A stretch of DNA of 64,000 bases from Natronospira elongata (GCF_034931365.1 NZ_JAYGII010000017.1:1-64000); one strand, 5' to 3'; positions 8,867-18,892 are shown, numbered from the stretch's first letter. Program-made: numbers and translations. The notes: generated from the letters alone by a model not told the origin.

Positions 8867-11014
8867 TTAGAAACGCGGATTCTGATTCCCTTGTTCTGTC
8901 AGTTGTTGGCCTCGACGCCTTGCCGCTCGCAGCTTGATGGCAAACAGCGGTACGTGGATCAGCAATAACAGCAAGCCGAGGCTCAGCCACGTACTGCGCA
9001 TCAGTGCCGGCCAGCTCTCGTCCAGTGACCGCGAGGCATCAATCTGTAAGTGAACGGCGCCGCTAGCGTCTTCGCCGAGACGGGTCACCATGCCCTCCAG
9101 GCGGAAGGGCTGGGCCTCGGATCTCTGAGTGAGTTTCAGCAGTTCGTTCCAGCGAATAAGCTCACGACGACTGTGCTGCACGGAGGGCAGTTCCGCCTCG
9201 CCGCCGTTCGTCACTTCTAGAAGTATCCCACCCCGCTGGCGGTCGAGAATGGATTCGGCCAGGACTTCCCGGTAATCCAGGATGGCGTGGTTACTGATAT
9301 CTCGCCCGTGGAGGTAGAACCGCTCCAGGTTATCGCGAAGCATGAGCCCCCGAACCTCGTCACCGTCAGCGGTCTGAAATAGATCGTGGACCCCATCCCA
9401 GCTTTCCGGTGCCTCCTCCATGTCGAGGATCATGTCGGAGAGCAGCAGTCGCCGGGTATCCTGGCACCGGCGCGAGAACAAATTGCCACGATCCTCTCGC
9501 TCTGCATCTGAGCAAGCCTGTTCCACCAGATTCACGGCGTGGCCAGGGTTGGAGATGACCCGGATTTCCCGCCGCCCATGGCCGCCGACCAGCATTTGCT
9601 CAACACCGGACAGTTCGCGGACATCGAGAAAATCACCCTGTGCAAGCATGCGCAGGTGGTCGGGCAGGGCGTCGGGTTCATTGGGCAGTAATTCCCCGTC
9701 CCAGCGAATCCGGGAGCAGTCGATAAGTCCTGCCACCTGATTGCTACTGGGCGTCTCCACCTGGCAATGGGCTTGCCCGGACAGTGACACCAGATCGCCC
9801 TGTCGCGGTGGGTTTTCGGCCAGTGACTGGCTGTCATGATACTCCCGTATTTCGTGGCCGCTGATGACATGCTGGGCGAGGACCATGTCACCGATGGGGC
9901 CGGGGGAATTGAGGAGCATGGTGACGACAGCACCCAAGGCTACCAGTGTCAGGCTCAGGTGCTTGCCCCAGTAGTGGGGTCGGGACTGGATCATTTCCGC
10001 ATCAATGCTGAAGTCGTGATTGAGGCGGACAGCGGAGCGATCCATGACCCGGATATCGGCCTCCACCGTACGGCCCACCAGGCCACCAAGCTTGTGAAAC
10101 CAATGCGGGGGCACCGAGAAGGGCAGGCGATCCCCGAGGGCGGGCTGTCCCTGGTCGGGGCCGCCATTGGGGGCCGGCACCATGAAGATATCCAGTGGAC
10201 CGGAGACCCGGTTGACGCGGGCGGGCATGCCCGGTCGATAGGGTCGCCAGAACAGCCACAGCCCCAGCAATGCCAGGATCCCGGCTGCGGTGACCCAGAT
10301 CTGGCGGGCGATTTCTCCGGCTACTCCGGCGGCGATGGCCAGGGCGATGAAGCTGCCGATCCAGGCCATGCTGGAGAGAAAACCGATCCCGCGGCCTTCC
10401 CGATCCTCGGTTTCAGCGGGCGTCTCCAGGCGCTGGTCCAGGATGCGGATATCCTGACGAGGACTGCCATCCTCAACGGGGCCGTCATTGCCGAAAACGC
10501 ACTTTAGCGCGCCTCGTACCCCGGCTTCCCACTGGTCTTCCTGGGCCTCCCGGCGCTGCTGACGTTCCTTGCCCCCCTGCAGGTCGAACTCGCCATTAAG
10601 GGAAATCACTACGGCGTAGCGACCCGAAAATGCGACTTCCGCCTCGTTGTATTCCTTCAGGAAAAGGGCAGCGTCATAGGGCAGGATGACTTCCACGCCA
10701 CCGATCTGATCGTGCCAGGTGGTGTGGCCGCCCGTATCCAGGCCGTGGCGCTCGAAAGGTCCGCTGAGCCGATAAACTTCGTTGCCATCGAGCTCCAGGG
10801 TTCGGTCTGAGCGGGTCGGGTCGATGAGCTGGCCCCGCAGCGCGTCCAGCTCACGACTGTCCAGTTGGCGCAGGCTGGGCAGCTCTTCCCGCGTCTGCTT
10901 GGCGGTGCGCTGGGCACGACGGAGCCTGCGCTGGTAGCCGACAACGCTGTAAGCGGATACAAAGACAATGATCAGGACCAGCGCGATCTGGACCAGGAAC
11001 ATGAAGTCGTTCAA
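8867..11014 (-). CDS. igaA: IgaA/UmoB/YrfF-family membrane protein
   Basis: A 715-residue protein whose length, topology and several blocks match IgaA, the inner-membrane repressor of the Rcs envelope-stress phosphorelay in enterobacteria. There is an N-terminal helix (about 5-27), a pair near 213-260, one near 355-375 and a C-terminal helix near 680-702, with a large cytoplasmic part (about 30-210) and a large periplasmic domain (about 376-675). Recognisable blocks are VISLNGEFDLQG in the first soluble part, the GDLVSLSGQAHC...LIDCSRIRWDGELLP block of the periplasmic domain, and FRLEGMVTRLGEDASGAVHL near the end. The start is TTG 11014 with GGGGGA upstream; ATG 11002 is an alternative. No Rcs genes are visible nearby. 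Confidence 0.7.
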   Translation of the reverse strand: MNDFMFLVQIALVLIIVFVSAYSVVGYQRRLRRAQRTAKQTREELPSLRQLDSRELDALRGQLIDPTRSDRTLELDGNEVYRLSGPFERHGLDTGGHTTWHDQIGGVEVILPYDAALFLKEYNEAEVAFSGRYAVVISLNGEFDLQGGKERQQRREAQEDQWEAGVRGALKCVFGNDGPVEDGSPRQDIRILDQRLETPAETEDREGRGIGFLSSMAWIGSFIALAIAAGVAGEIARQIWVTAAGILALLGLWLFWRPYRPGMPARVNRVSGPLDIFMVPAPNGGPDQGQPALGDRLPFSVPPHWFHKLGGLVGRTVEADIRVMDRSAVRLNHDFSIDAEMIQSRPHYWGKHLSLTLVALGAVVTMLLNSPGPIGDMVLAQHVISGHEIREYHDSQSLAENPPRQGDLVSLSGQAHCQVETPSSNQVAGLIDCSRIRWDGELLPNEPDALPDHLRMLAQGDFLDVRELSGVEQMLVGGHGRREIRVISNPGHAVNLVEQACSDAEREDRGNLFSRRCQDTRRLLLSDMILDMEEAPESWDGVHDLFQTADGDEVRGLMLRDNLERFYLHGRDISNHAILDYREVLAESILDRQRGGILLEVTNGGEAELPSVQHSRRELIRWNELLKLTQRSEAQPFRLEGMVTRLGEDASGAVHLQIDASRSLDESWPALMRSTWLSLGLLLLLIHVPLFAIKLRAARRRGQQLTEQGNQNPRF

Positions 11015-11108
11015 TGGAATTCCCCCTTCCTGCTTCGGAACCTTGTTGGTTCTCTATGACTGACGCAGCCGAACTATACGCCAGTCACAGGGGAGGTCCA
11101 AGCCGCTT

Positions 11109-13250
11109 TCAGGACGGCGGTGACTGTCTTGGCGGACCCTTGACGGTAGTATGATCCACAAGCCCCTGATCCACGGCGTTCGCCAGGTCATTGCTGAGGG
11201 CGTCGCGTATCTCCTCGAAGGGGCGGTTGACGCCAAGGATGCCTATGGCACGGTTACGTCCGTGGGTCTTGCCGAGGTAGAGGGCCATGTCGGCAATGTT
11301 GAGCGCCTTTTCCCAGTTTATTTCCTGTTCGGGGATGCCGGCGAATGGGAGCTGGATAAAGCCGCCTGTGGCGGTGACCGTTAGCATCGCGCCATGAACT
11401 TCGATGGGGTCCTTGCCAATGGCTTCCAGTACACGAGCAACGTAGTCCGGCAAGGCTGCAGGGTCCATGTTTCGCAGGAACATCAGGATTTCCTCGCCCC
11501 CCCAACGAATGACCATATCGGAGCTTCGGGAAATCGCCTTGAGGCGACCGGCCAATTCCCGCAGGACCACATCGCCGCCGGAATGACCATATTGGTCATT
11601 GATTCGCTTGAAGAAATCCACATCCAGGAGTAGGAGGGCATCAGGGTGAAGCTGAGCGCGTCGCTCCTTCCCGCCGTCGCCACGCTGCTGCATTTCCTTC
11701 TGGAAGGATCGTCGATTCAGAAGGCCGGTCAGGGTGTCGTGCACGGACTGGTATTCCAGCTGCTTGTTGGCGACCGTCAGGCGCAGGTTGGCTCGTCGGG
11801 CAGCGCGGTAGGCCTGCCAGAGGAGGATCAGGCTCATGATCACAACAATGACGAAAAGGATGGTAATGCGCTGCTGCAGGCGACTGTTCTCGATGACCCG
11901 CTCCTGAAGCTCATTGCGTTCTTCAAGTAGCTCGATCTGTGTGGCCTGCTCACGGGTCTCGTAGCGGGTCTGTAGCTCACTCAGGCTCTGGTCTCGTTCT
12001 GCCTGAAAAACCCTGCTTTTCAATTCCCGCTGTTTCTTCAGGGTTTCGATGGTTTCTTCCATTAAACCTGCTTCATTGTAGGCTTCTGCCATGTAGCCCA
12101 AGAGATCGGCCATATTGGCATCACTGTAGAATTCGGCCAATCGGCTGTGGGCGGCTTCCATTTCCTCAATGGCGTCATCGACCTCGCCCAGCATGATGGC
12201 CAGATAAGCCAGGTTGAATTCCAGCAGGGGGCGTGTGTGTTCGTCCTCCAGATCGATTGCCATGGCGAGTGCCCGTTGCAGGGTTTCGCGGGCATCCTCG
12301 AAGTTTTCCATTTGAATCTGGGCAGAACCGATATTGTTGAGGCTGGTGACGATGATGTCTGGCCGTTCCAGCTCTTCTGCCCAGTCAATGGCTTCCTCGT
12401 GGGCCTGAATGGAGGCTTCCTTGTCCTCCATCTGGGCAAATATGTAGCCCTTGAGCAGGAAAAACTCCGGGAGGTAGATTCGGTAGTCGAGATCCTGGGT
12501 CTCTCTGATACCACGCCGTACCATCCGCAACGCCTGATCATAATTTCTTAATTCAGCCTGCATCTGGGCAATGCTGTAGTTGAGGAACTGGCGTCTTATC
12601 TGGGTGCGCTCATCATCCGTTTCCTGCACCGCATCATAGGCTGCCAGGAAGTGGGAAAGAGCGTCTTCGTACTGACTGTGAGCGCGCAGCAGGCGCCCGG
12701 AGAGGTTATGCGCATAGTAGCGCACCCGTGGAGAATGGACTTCAGGCAGAATCCTTTCGAGCAATGGGATCTGGGTCATGGCTTCATCATTGTCATCGAG
12801 GCGCCACATCACGTCCGCTCGAAAGGCAAGGGCCTCTGCAATTACATCGGGGTGGCCGTCATCCTCCGCCAGACTCACAAGCTCCCGGCTCTCTTGCCTG
12901 GCCGCGTCTTCATCTTCCTGGCTAAGAAAGTCCAGCATGTAATAACCACGGGCACGGACGCGCGTGGCCGTGGGTGTTTCCCCGTCCAGCTCTTCGATGA
13001 CAGCCGCCAACAAGGCAGCCCGTTCGTCCGCAGGCTGTTCAAACAGGGTGATGTAGTCATCAAGCTTGGATTCCAGGGCCGGATCCATCTCGGGCGGAGC
13101 CGACAGCGCGGGGGCGGCGAGCAGACCAAGAGACAGGAACAACACGGAGAGATTCCGCGTTATGGTAAGAAGCCTGATTGAGCCTTGGCAGGACAAGAGC
13201 GCCGCCTCCTTCAGTGGGGTCGGGCTTGAGCTTACAAGAGAAAACACCAT
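11109..13250 (-). CDS. exported TPR-GGDEF diguanylate cyclase
   Basis: About 713 residues from the chosen start. A long basic N-region leads to a signal-type hydrophobic core ending ALSA; TPR-like helical repeats follow (about 60-400), then a coiled coil rich in Glu/Gln, one membrane helix (ITILFVIVVIMSLILLW) and a C-terminal GGDEF domain. This places the TPR sensor in the periplasm and the cyclase in the cytoplasm. The cyclase has DTLTGLLNRR and LLLDVDFFKRINDQYGH, an RxxD inhibitory site (RSSD) and an active-site loop that reads GGEEI rather than GGEEF. An in-frame start at 13403 exists, but its extra residues look non-coding. No good ribosome site decides the start. Confidence 0.75.
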   Translation of the reverse strand: MVFSLVSSSPTPLKEAALLSCQGSIRLLTITRNLSVLFLSLGLLAAPALSAPPEMDPALESKLDDYITLFEQPADERAALLAAVIEELDGETPTATRVRARGYYMLDFLSQEDEDAARQESRELVSLAEDDGHPDVIAEALAFRADVMWRLDDNDEAMTQIPLLERILPEVHSPRVRYYAHNLSGRLLRAHSQYEDALSHFLAAYDAVQETDDERTQIRRQFLNYSIAQMQAELRNYDQALRMVRRGIRETQDLDYRIYLPEFFLLKGYIFAQMEDKEASIQAHEEAIDWAEELERPDIIVTSLNNIGSAQIQMENFEDARETLQRALAMAIDLEDEHTRPLLEFNLAYLAIMLGEVDDAIEEMEAAHSRLAEFYSDANMADLLGYMAEAYNEAGLMEETIETLKKQRELKSRVFQAERDQSLSELQTRYETREQATQIELLEERNELQERVIENSRLQQRITILFVIVVIMSLILLWQAYRAARRANLRLTVANKQLEYQSVHDTLTGLLNRRSFQKEMQQRGDGGKERRAQLHPDALLLLDVDFFKRINDQYGHSGGDVVLRELAGRLKAISRSSDMVIRWGGEEILMFLRNMDPAALPDYVARVLEAIGKDPIEVHGAMLTVTATGGFIQLPFAGIPEQEINWEKALNIADMALYLGKTHGRNRAIGILGVNRPFEEIRDALSNDLANAVDQGLVDHTTVKGPPRQSPPS

Positions 13251-13426
13251 CCACGCAGCCAGTTGACCCTTGGACTTATGGCGAGTGGTAGGAAAATCGG
13301 GACCGATGGTGCCTTCACGCCCCTCGAGAGCGTTATTTAGGCCAGACTGATGCTGGATGTGATCTCGGTGCCCATCGAGTAGTCTTGGTGGTTTGGGTGG
13401 CAAACGGACGACTATGAGGTCTTCAA

Positions 13427-14392
13427 ATGGATGCCATTGTCGCGGAAGCGGTAAGCAAACGATTCGGCGAAACTCAGGCTCTGGATCAGGTGAGTTTATC
13501 GCTGAGACCGGGTACGGTGCTGGGCCTGCTGGGTCCCAACGGGGCCGGCAAGACCACCATGGTGCGAATTCTGGCCACCCTTCTGCTGCCGGATTCTGGC
13601 CGGATCATGGTGGATGGCCATGACCTCCTTCGCAATCCACAAGCGGTACGGCGGGTCATCGGGCTGACAGGACAGTATGCCTCGGTGGATGACAAGCTGA
13701 CCGGGATGGAAAACCTGATTCTGATCGCCCGCTTGCTGGGGCAATCGCGATCACAGGCCCGGACCAGGGCCAGGGAATTGTTGCGGGATTTCAGTTTGGA
13801 AGAGGCCGCGGGGCGCGCGGTTCAGACCTATTCAGGGGGTATGCGTCGCCGACTGGATTTGGCGGCAAGTCTGGTGGGGAATCCCCGGATACTGTACCTG
13901 GATGAGCCCACCACCGGCCTGGATCCCCGGGCCCGCAAGCAGCTGTGGCAGCGACTCCGAGGCATGGTCGCTGCCGGGATGACGGTCTTGTTGACCACCC
14001 AGTATCTGGAAGAGGCCGATGCCCTGGCCGATGACATCGTGGTCATCGACCGGGGACGGGTGATTGCGAAGGGAACGCCTGACGCACTCAAGGAGCAGGT
14101 GGGTGGGCAGATTCTGAGACTGCGACCACGGGATCCGCTGCAGCTGGCCGAAATCGCTGAGGCGGTGGCGGCGCTGATCGGGGAAATGCCGGATGTTGAC
14201 GGGCGCACTGTCTCCTGTCCGGTGTCGGATCCTGCCTTGCTGACGCAGGTGGTCAGGCGCCTCGATGAGCAGGGGCTGGCCTTGCAGGATTTTTCCCTGC
14301 GTGGTGCCAGCCTGGATGACGTTTTCCTCAAGCTTACCGGCCACCGGGCGGAAAGTGGAGAAACGGCAGAGGAGGGCGATCAGGGTGCCTGA
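13427..14392 (+). CDS. ABC exporter ATP-binding protein (DrrA-like)
   Basis: A 321-residue ABC ATPase with Walker A GPNGAGKTTM, Q-loop region LTGQYASVDDKLTG, signature YSGGMRRRLDLA, Walker B ILYLDEPTTGLDP and the switch His region replaced by TTQYLEEADALAD, as in DrrA-type drug-resistance exporters where a Gln stands in for His. The C-terminal ~90 residues form the accessory domain typical of that family (ends in LDDVFLKLTGH). GAGGT lies six bases before the ATG. It overlaps the permease gene by 8 bases, so the two are translationally coupled. The substrate is unknown; lipids, polyketides and drugs are all known for the family. Confidence 0.9.
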   Translation: MDAIVAEAVSKRFGETQALDQVSLSLRPGTVLGLLGPNGAGKTTMVRILATLLLPDSGRIMVDGHDLLRNPQAVRRVIGLTGQYASVDDKLTGMENLILIARLLGQSRSQARTRARELLRDFSLEEAAGRAVQTYSGGMRRRLDLAASLVGNPRILYLDEPTTGLDPRARKQLWQRLRGMVAAGMTVLLTTQYLEEADALADDIVVIDRGRVIAKGTPDALKEQVGGQILRLRPRDPLQLAEIAEAVAALIGEMPDVDGRTVSCPVSDPALLTQVVRRLDEQGLALQDFSLRGASLDDVFLKLTGHRAESGETAEEGDQGA

Positions 14393-15182
14393 TTCCAATC
14401 ACCGTTTTTTCGATGGCCTGAACCAGACCCTGACGCTGGCTTGGCGGACACTGGTTCAGATTCGGCACAACCCCTGGGAGTTGGGTGATTTCAGCATCCA
14501 GCCCGTACTCTTTCTGTTGCTGTTTCTCTATGTCTTCGGCGGCGCCATCGCCGGCTCCACGGAGGCGTATCTGCAATTCATTCTACCCGGTGTGATCGTG
14601 ATGAACATGGTCTTCGTGACGGTCTATGTGGGGCACGGCCTGAACATGGATCTGACCCGAGGCGTATTCGATCGCCTTCGTGCCCTGCCCATTGCCCGTT
14701 GGGCACCACTGGCGGGCAGGATTACCGCGGACCTGGTGAAGCAGGCCTGGTCCATTCTGCTCCTGCTGGCAATCGGCTTCCTGCTTGGCTATCGTCTGGA
14801 GGGTACGGTAATGGGGCTGCTGGGTATGTCATTGCTGCTGCTGACCTTTGCCCTTGCATTTTCCTGGGTAATGGTCTGGATTGGCGTGATTGCCCGGGAC
14901 CCGGAGCATGTCCAGTTATTTGGTTTTACCGCGCTGTTTCCAGTGACCTTTGTGAGCAATGTATTCGTCCCGACTGAGTCCATGCCCCCCTGGCTACAGG
15001 TCGTAGTTGAGCTGAATCCCGTGTCCTTGTTGGCTGAAGCATCCCGAGGGTTGCTCAATGGAGAGGCGTTTCTGCAACCGGCATTATGGTCCATGGCATG
15101 GGCCCTGGGTATCGGGTTGGTTTTTGCACCGTTAGCCTTGCGGGCCCTGGAGCGTCGTCTGGCATCAGGTAGTTCTCCTTGA
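14385..15182 (+). CDS. ABC-2 type permease (DrrB-like)
   Basis: A 265-residue integral membrane protein with about six hydrophobic segments, the ABC-2 family signature region near NPWELGDFSIQP followed by FLYVFGG, and a FVSNVFVPTESMPPWLQ segment close to the C-terminus typical of DrrB permeases. GTG 14385 is chosen as start because it begins the conserved domain, has GGAGG nine bases upstream and gives a short overlap with the ATPase gene; upstream in-frame ATGs lie inside that gene and give non-homologous sequence. It forms the membrane channel of the exporter. Confidence 0.88.
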   Translation: MPDSNHRFFDGLNQTLTLAWRTLVQIRHNPWELGDFSIQPVLFLLLFLYVFGGAIAGSTEAYLQFILPGVIVMNMVFVTVYVGHGLNMDLTRGVFDRLRALPIARWAPLAGRITADLVKQAWSILLLLAIGFLLGYRLEGTVMGLLGMSLLLLTFALAFSWVMVWIGVIARDPEHVQLFGFTALFPVTFVSNVFVPTESMPPWLQVVVELNPVSLLAEASRGLLNGEAFLQPALWSMAWALGIGLVFAPLALRALERRLASGSSP

Positions 15183-15221
15183 AGTGATGGTTTCGGGATG
15201 TCACTTACTGGAAAATCTTGC

Positions 15222-16349
15222 TCATCCGCACTCGGTGCGGTTGCGGCCGTTGCGTTTCGCCTCATATAAAGCCTTGTCGGCGCGAGTGACCACGGCCTCG
15301 GCATCCTCGGTGCCTTCATTGATGGCCAGCCCCAGGCTGATTGTCAGGGACAGCCGTCCTGCACTGGTCTTGAAGTCCTGATTTCCCACCACCTGACGAA
15401 CCTTCTCGGCGACGAGGTAAGCGGGTTCCTTGTCCGTATTCTGAAGAAGTATCAGGAACTCCTCGCCCCCCCAGCGGGACACGCGGTCCTCAGCCCGCAC
15501 GGATGCACTGAGACGATGGGCCAGTTCCACCAACACTTCGTCGCCCACATCATGGCCGTGGCTGTCATTCACCTGTTTGAAATAGTCCAGGTCGGCCATG
15601 ATCACGGCATAGCGTTGATGATGTCGGCGGGATAGGGCATGGGCAGCGGCCAGTTCCTGATCCATGGCGCGGCGATTGAGCAGACCGGTGAGGGGGTCTG
15701 TCAGGGCACTCTGGCGTAGCTGTTGTGCAGCGATGAAGTTCTGCACGTAACCATTGTAAAGAAGCTCGGCAAGGATGCAGGCCACGACCACCATGACGGC
15801 CGGGTAAATCAGATTGACGGCGGCCGCAATCAGGTCGACGCCGTTGTGGCTGAGTAGCAGCGGCAGCGCCAGCAGGGGCAGGCCATAGATGACCGGGATA
15901 TCTCTCAACCCCCGGGTGGCGGCCACTGACATGGCGCCAATGGTCATGATCAAGCCCTGGGCAGTGTATTGCACGGGGGCGCCGTCATAGACCTTCTCAT
16001 TGGCAAAAATGCCCACCATCATGAACATCATGGCAAAGGCGAGGAGCAAGAGCATCGGCCGGGGCCAGTCACCCAGCGGAAAGCGCCAGCGCAGGACCAG
16101 GATGACTAGGGCGGGGATCAGGACCGGCAATCGCCACAGCGCATTCCGCAGGCCGATGCGGTGGTGGTCTTCGTAGAGCAGGAACTCGATAAGTTGGAAG
16201 GCGGGCAGAATGAAGAGGACCGCCACCGCCGCCACCACACCAATACGCCGGGCCAGTTGACGCTGGTAGTTTCGGAAATCACTTTCCCAGGCCGTTGGGA
16301 TGGACGGAAAGAGCAGGTCCAGAATGTGCTGGACGCGCGGGCCTGGCAT
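15222..16349 (-). CDS. membrane diguanylate cyclase
   Basis: 375 residues. The N-terminal half contains about six membrane helices (roughly 30-195) with no recognised periplasmic domain. The C-terminal half is a complete GGDEF domain: DPLTGLLNRR, VIMADLDYFKQVNDSHGH, inhibitory RAED site five residues before an intact GGEEF, and ADKALYEAKRNGRNR at the end. It should synthesise cyclic di-GMP from GTP at the inner membrane. The ATG has a GGGGG-rich ribosome site. It is the third GGDEF gene in 10 kb and the only one with both an unbroken frame and a canonical active site. Confidence 0.9.
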   Translation of the reverse strand: MPGPRVQHILDLLFPSIPTAWESDFRNYQRQLARRIGVVAAVAVLFILPAFQLIEFLLYEDHHRIGLRNALWRLPVLIPALVILVLRWRFPLGDWPRPMLLLLAFAMMFMMVGIFANEKVYDGAPVQYTAQGLIMTIGAMSVAATRGLRDIPVIYGLPLLALPLLLSHNGVDLIAAAVNLIYPAVMVVVACILAELLYNGYVQNFIAAQQLRQSALTDPLTGLLNRRAMDQELAAAHALSRRHHQRYAVIMADLDYFKQVNDSHGHDVGDEVLVELAHRLSASVRAEDRVSRWGGEEFLILLQNTDKEPAYLVAEKVRQVVGNQDFKTSAGRLSLTISLGLAINEGTEDAEAVVTRADKALYEAKRNGRNRTECG

Positions 16350-16463
16350 TGCATACCCCCTTTGCCGGTGGCAGGTGGTCGCGGCTGATGGCCTCCCTGC
16401 CTGGGCTAATTTGTCGGGGCGGTCCGCTGCTCCTTTCTCACAAACAAATCATAGCGCAAGTGG

Positions 16464-18743
16464 TTACTGGACCGCGACTCGGCAGATTGTTGCCACGCCC
16501 AGGGCATCGATAATGCCTCGCGCATAGTCGTATCCGTGCTGTTCGATGCCGGCCAGATCGCGAAAGCCCAAGGTAGTGGCATCGGCCAGGGGCGGGGTGA
16601 AGCGGATATCGGCGTCGGCAAGGGTCCGGTCGGCAGCCTGGTGGCTGGCGGCAAGCACGGAATCCATGAGTATTTCCATCATGCCGGGCACACCCCGTTG
16701 CTTGCGATACTGCTTGCCCCGCAGGAGACTGACCCAGGGAGAGGGGAAGTCGTCACGTGTGGCAGACACGCCCCGAGGCGCACGCACATCGCTGGTGAGC
16801 AGTCGGGCCACCCGGGGTCGCAGCAGGTCACCGGGCAGGTTGTTCAGGACGCCGCCGTCCACGTGGATCTCGCCGTTGTTGATTACCGGTGTCACCAGAC
16901 CGGGTATGGCGCCTGTAGCCCGCACGGCACGCCACAGGGAGCCGCTTTCATGCACGGTCAGCTGCTGCCGGGAGATATTGGTGGAGACGCAGCAGAAGGG
17001 GCGCCAGAGATCCTCGATCAGCAGATCGCCATAGGTCTTGCGGCTGACGTAATCCAGCCGCTTGCTGCGGAGCAGACTGAACGCGGGCAAGGTGTACTCC
17101 CGCCAGGGATTGGATTGGACGAAGGCCCATTCTGCCTGGGCCAGGATGTCCGCCGGGGCCATACCTCGGGCGTATAGGGCGCCCACCACCCCACCCATGC
17201 TGGTGCCGGCAACCAGGTCCACCGGTACGCCCGCCTCCTCCAGGGCCCGGATGACGCCGATATGGGCAATGCCCCGGGCGCCGCCCCCGCTCAGGGCCAG
17301 GCCAATGGACCGGCCGGTCAGGCGGCGCGCCAGACTGGCCATCTGCCGCGGACAACCGCTTCGCAGGTGGTGGTGAGTATCCACCGAGCGGGGCTCCAGC
17401 CAGCGGTCGGAATGATGGGGCAGGGTGGTTTCCTGGGCATGTAGCAGAACCAGGTGGACCCGTGGCGCCACGCCGGACTGGCGGCGGGCCGAGAGCTCCT
17501 GATAGAGCAGGGTTTCCAGACCCTTTGGCTCCGGGTCGTCTTCGCTGTCCGCCAGTACCAGAATCTCATCGGCCCGCTCCAGACAACGTTGCGTCCAGGC
17601 GCTGGGCTGCTCACCCGCGTCACAGGGGTCGGTCAGATAGAACACCAGTTCATGGCGGGACTCCTGCTGCTCCAGCCACAGACCAAGACCGGTATGGGCC
17701 GGATCGCCGGGACCGGCGTGGGCCAGCGTTTCCCGGCCCAGGCGGCGGCCAATCTCGCCTGGATCCAGTAGCAGGCTGTCACCGTGGCTTCTCAAGGCCT
17801 TCTGCAGTTGCAGCAGGAATACCTTGGGCGCGGCCAGACGACCGGCCCGGATCACGCAGACGGCCCTTGGGGCAGCCGTTTGATTGCCGTTTCCCTGTTG
17901 GGCCCGGTCCAGTCTTTCCACCACCAGGCGGCCTACAGACAGCGCCAGCTGGGGGTGGCGTCGGCTGAGATGATCGAAATCCACCCGGGTCAGACGGACC
18001 AGGGTGCTGGCATGGGTTGCCACCACGCGAGCGGAGCGAGGCTGGTCACGCAGTACCGCCATTTCACCCACCATCTCGCCCGCGGTAACCGTGGCGATGG
18101 CCTGCAATCCACCGTCCTGATTGCTGCCAAGAATGCGTAGCTGGCCGCTGACCAGGATATAGAGGCTGTCGCCCGGTGCCCCCTGGTCGAAGAGCATTTC
18201 GCCGGGCTCAAGCTGCTGCCATTTCAGACGGTCTTCCAGGGCGCGCCAGGTTTCATCTTCCAGGGTGCCGAAATAACGGCGGATCAGTTTGCCGATCTGA
18301 TTGTGCCGCATGCGTCGCAGCACTTCTGCTTCCAGGGCGGCCCTGAGCGGAGGATGCTTTGCCACGGCTTCATCGAAGGTGCCGGCCGGCAGGCGGGCCA
18401 GCAGCGTGGTGCCCACGGCTCTGACCGTGGCGCTGCGAAAACCACCCACCAGCAGGGCCATCTCGCCAACGGGTTCCCCCGGCATGACGCGGCCGACCCG
18501 GCGGGCCGCCTCAAAATCATCGCTCTCGCTCTTGGGGGCCAGCACATGCAAGGCGCCCGACAGCACCACATACATGGCATCGGCGCTGTCGCCGGCCTGA
18601 AACAGATCCTGGCCATCGGCAAGCCGGACTTCCCCCATTCGACCGGCCAGCGACTCCACCACCGCCCCTTCAATGTCGGCGAAGATGGTGGAGGTTCGCA
18701 GAGTCTCACTGATTCGGCGTTTGCCGATGTTGCCGTGGTCCAT
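16464..18743 (-). CDS. NTE-type patatin-like phospholipase with two cyclic-nucleotide-binding domains
   Basis: A 759-residue soluble protein. Two cNMP-binding domains (about 20-130 and 148-265; PGEPVGEMALL and AGEMVGEMAVL are their phosphate-binding cassettes) precede a linker region (about 290-475) and a patatin domain (about 480-650). The patatin domain has the glycine-rich oxyanion motif SGGGARG, the nucleophile elbow GTSMG and the catalytic Asp in DGG (HVDGGVLNNLP). The order matches neuropathy target esterase and bacterial relatives, which deacylate phospholipids or lysophospholipids. The phosphate cassettes lack the usual Arg, so genuine cAMP binding is doubtful. It is divergent from the ACP/acyltransferase fusion, which also acts on lipids. 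Confidence 0.88.
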   Translation of the reverse strand: MDHGNIGKRRISETLRTSTIFADIEGAVVESLAGRMGEVRLADGQDLFQAGDSADAMYVVLSGALHVLAPKSESDDFEAARRVGRVMPGEPVGEMALLVGGFRSATVRAVGTTLLARLPAGTFDEAVAKHPPLRAALEAEVLRRMRHNQIGKLIRRYFGTLEDETWRALEDRLKWQQLEPGEMLFDQGAPGDSLYILVSGQLRILGSNQDGGLQAIATVTAGEMVGEMAVLRDQPRSARVVATHASTLVRLTRVDFDHLSRRHPQLALSVGRLVVERLDRAQQGNGNQTAAPRAVCVIRAGRLAAPKVFLLQLQKALRSHGDSLLLDPGEIGRRLGRETLAHAGPGDPAHTGLGLWLEQQESRHELVFYLTDPCDAGEQPSAWTQRCLERADEILVLADSEDDPEPKGLETLLYQELSARRQSGVAPRVHLVLLHAQETTLPHHSDRWLEPRSVDTHHHLRSGCPRQMASLARRLTGRSIGLALSGGGARGIAHIGVIRALEEAGVPVDLVAGTSMGGVVGALYARGMAPADILAQAEWAFVQSNPWREYTLPAFSLLRSKRLDYVSRKTYGDLLIEDLWRPFCCVSTNISRQQLTVHESGSLWRAVRATGAIPGLVTPVINNGEIHVDGGVLNNLPGDLLRPRVARLLTSDVRAPRGVSATRDDFPSPWVSLLRGKQYRKQRGVPGMMEILMDSVLAASHQAADRTLADADIRFTPPLADATTLGFRDLAGIEQHGYDYARGIIDALGVATICRVAVQ

Positions 18744-18892
18744 ACCCTTTCCAATGTCCTAACTCCCTGAGTTGTCACAGTATAGTCGTAAGTTGCTGTT
18801 CCGTCCGCCTGATGCCAATGGCCCCGAATACGCTTGACCGGGACCGGGGGGCAGGCGGACCATGAACTCTGGGAGGGCCACGGAGGCCGCGT

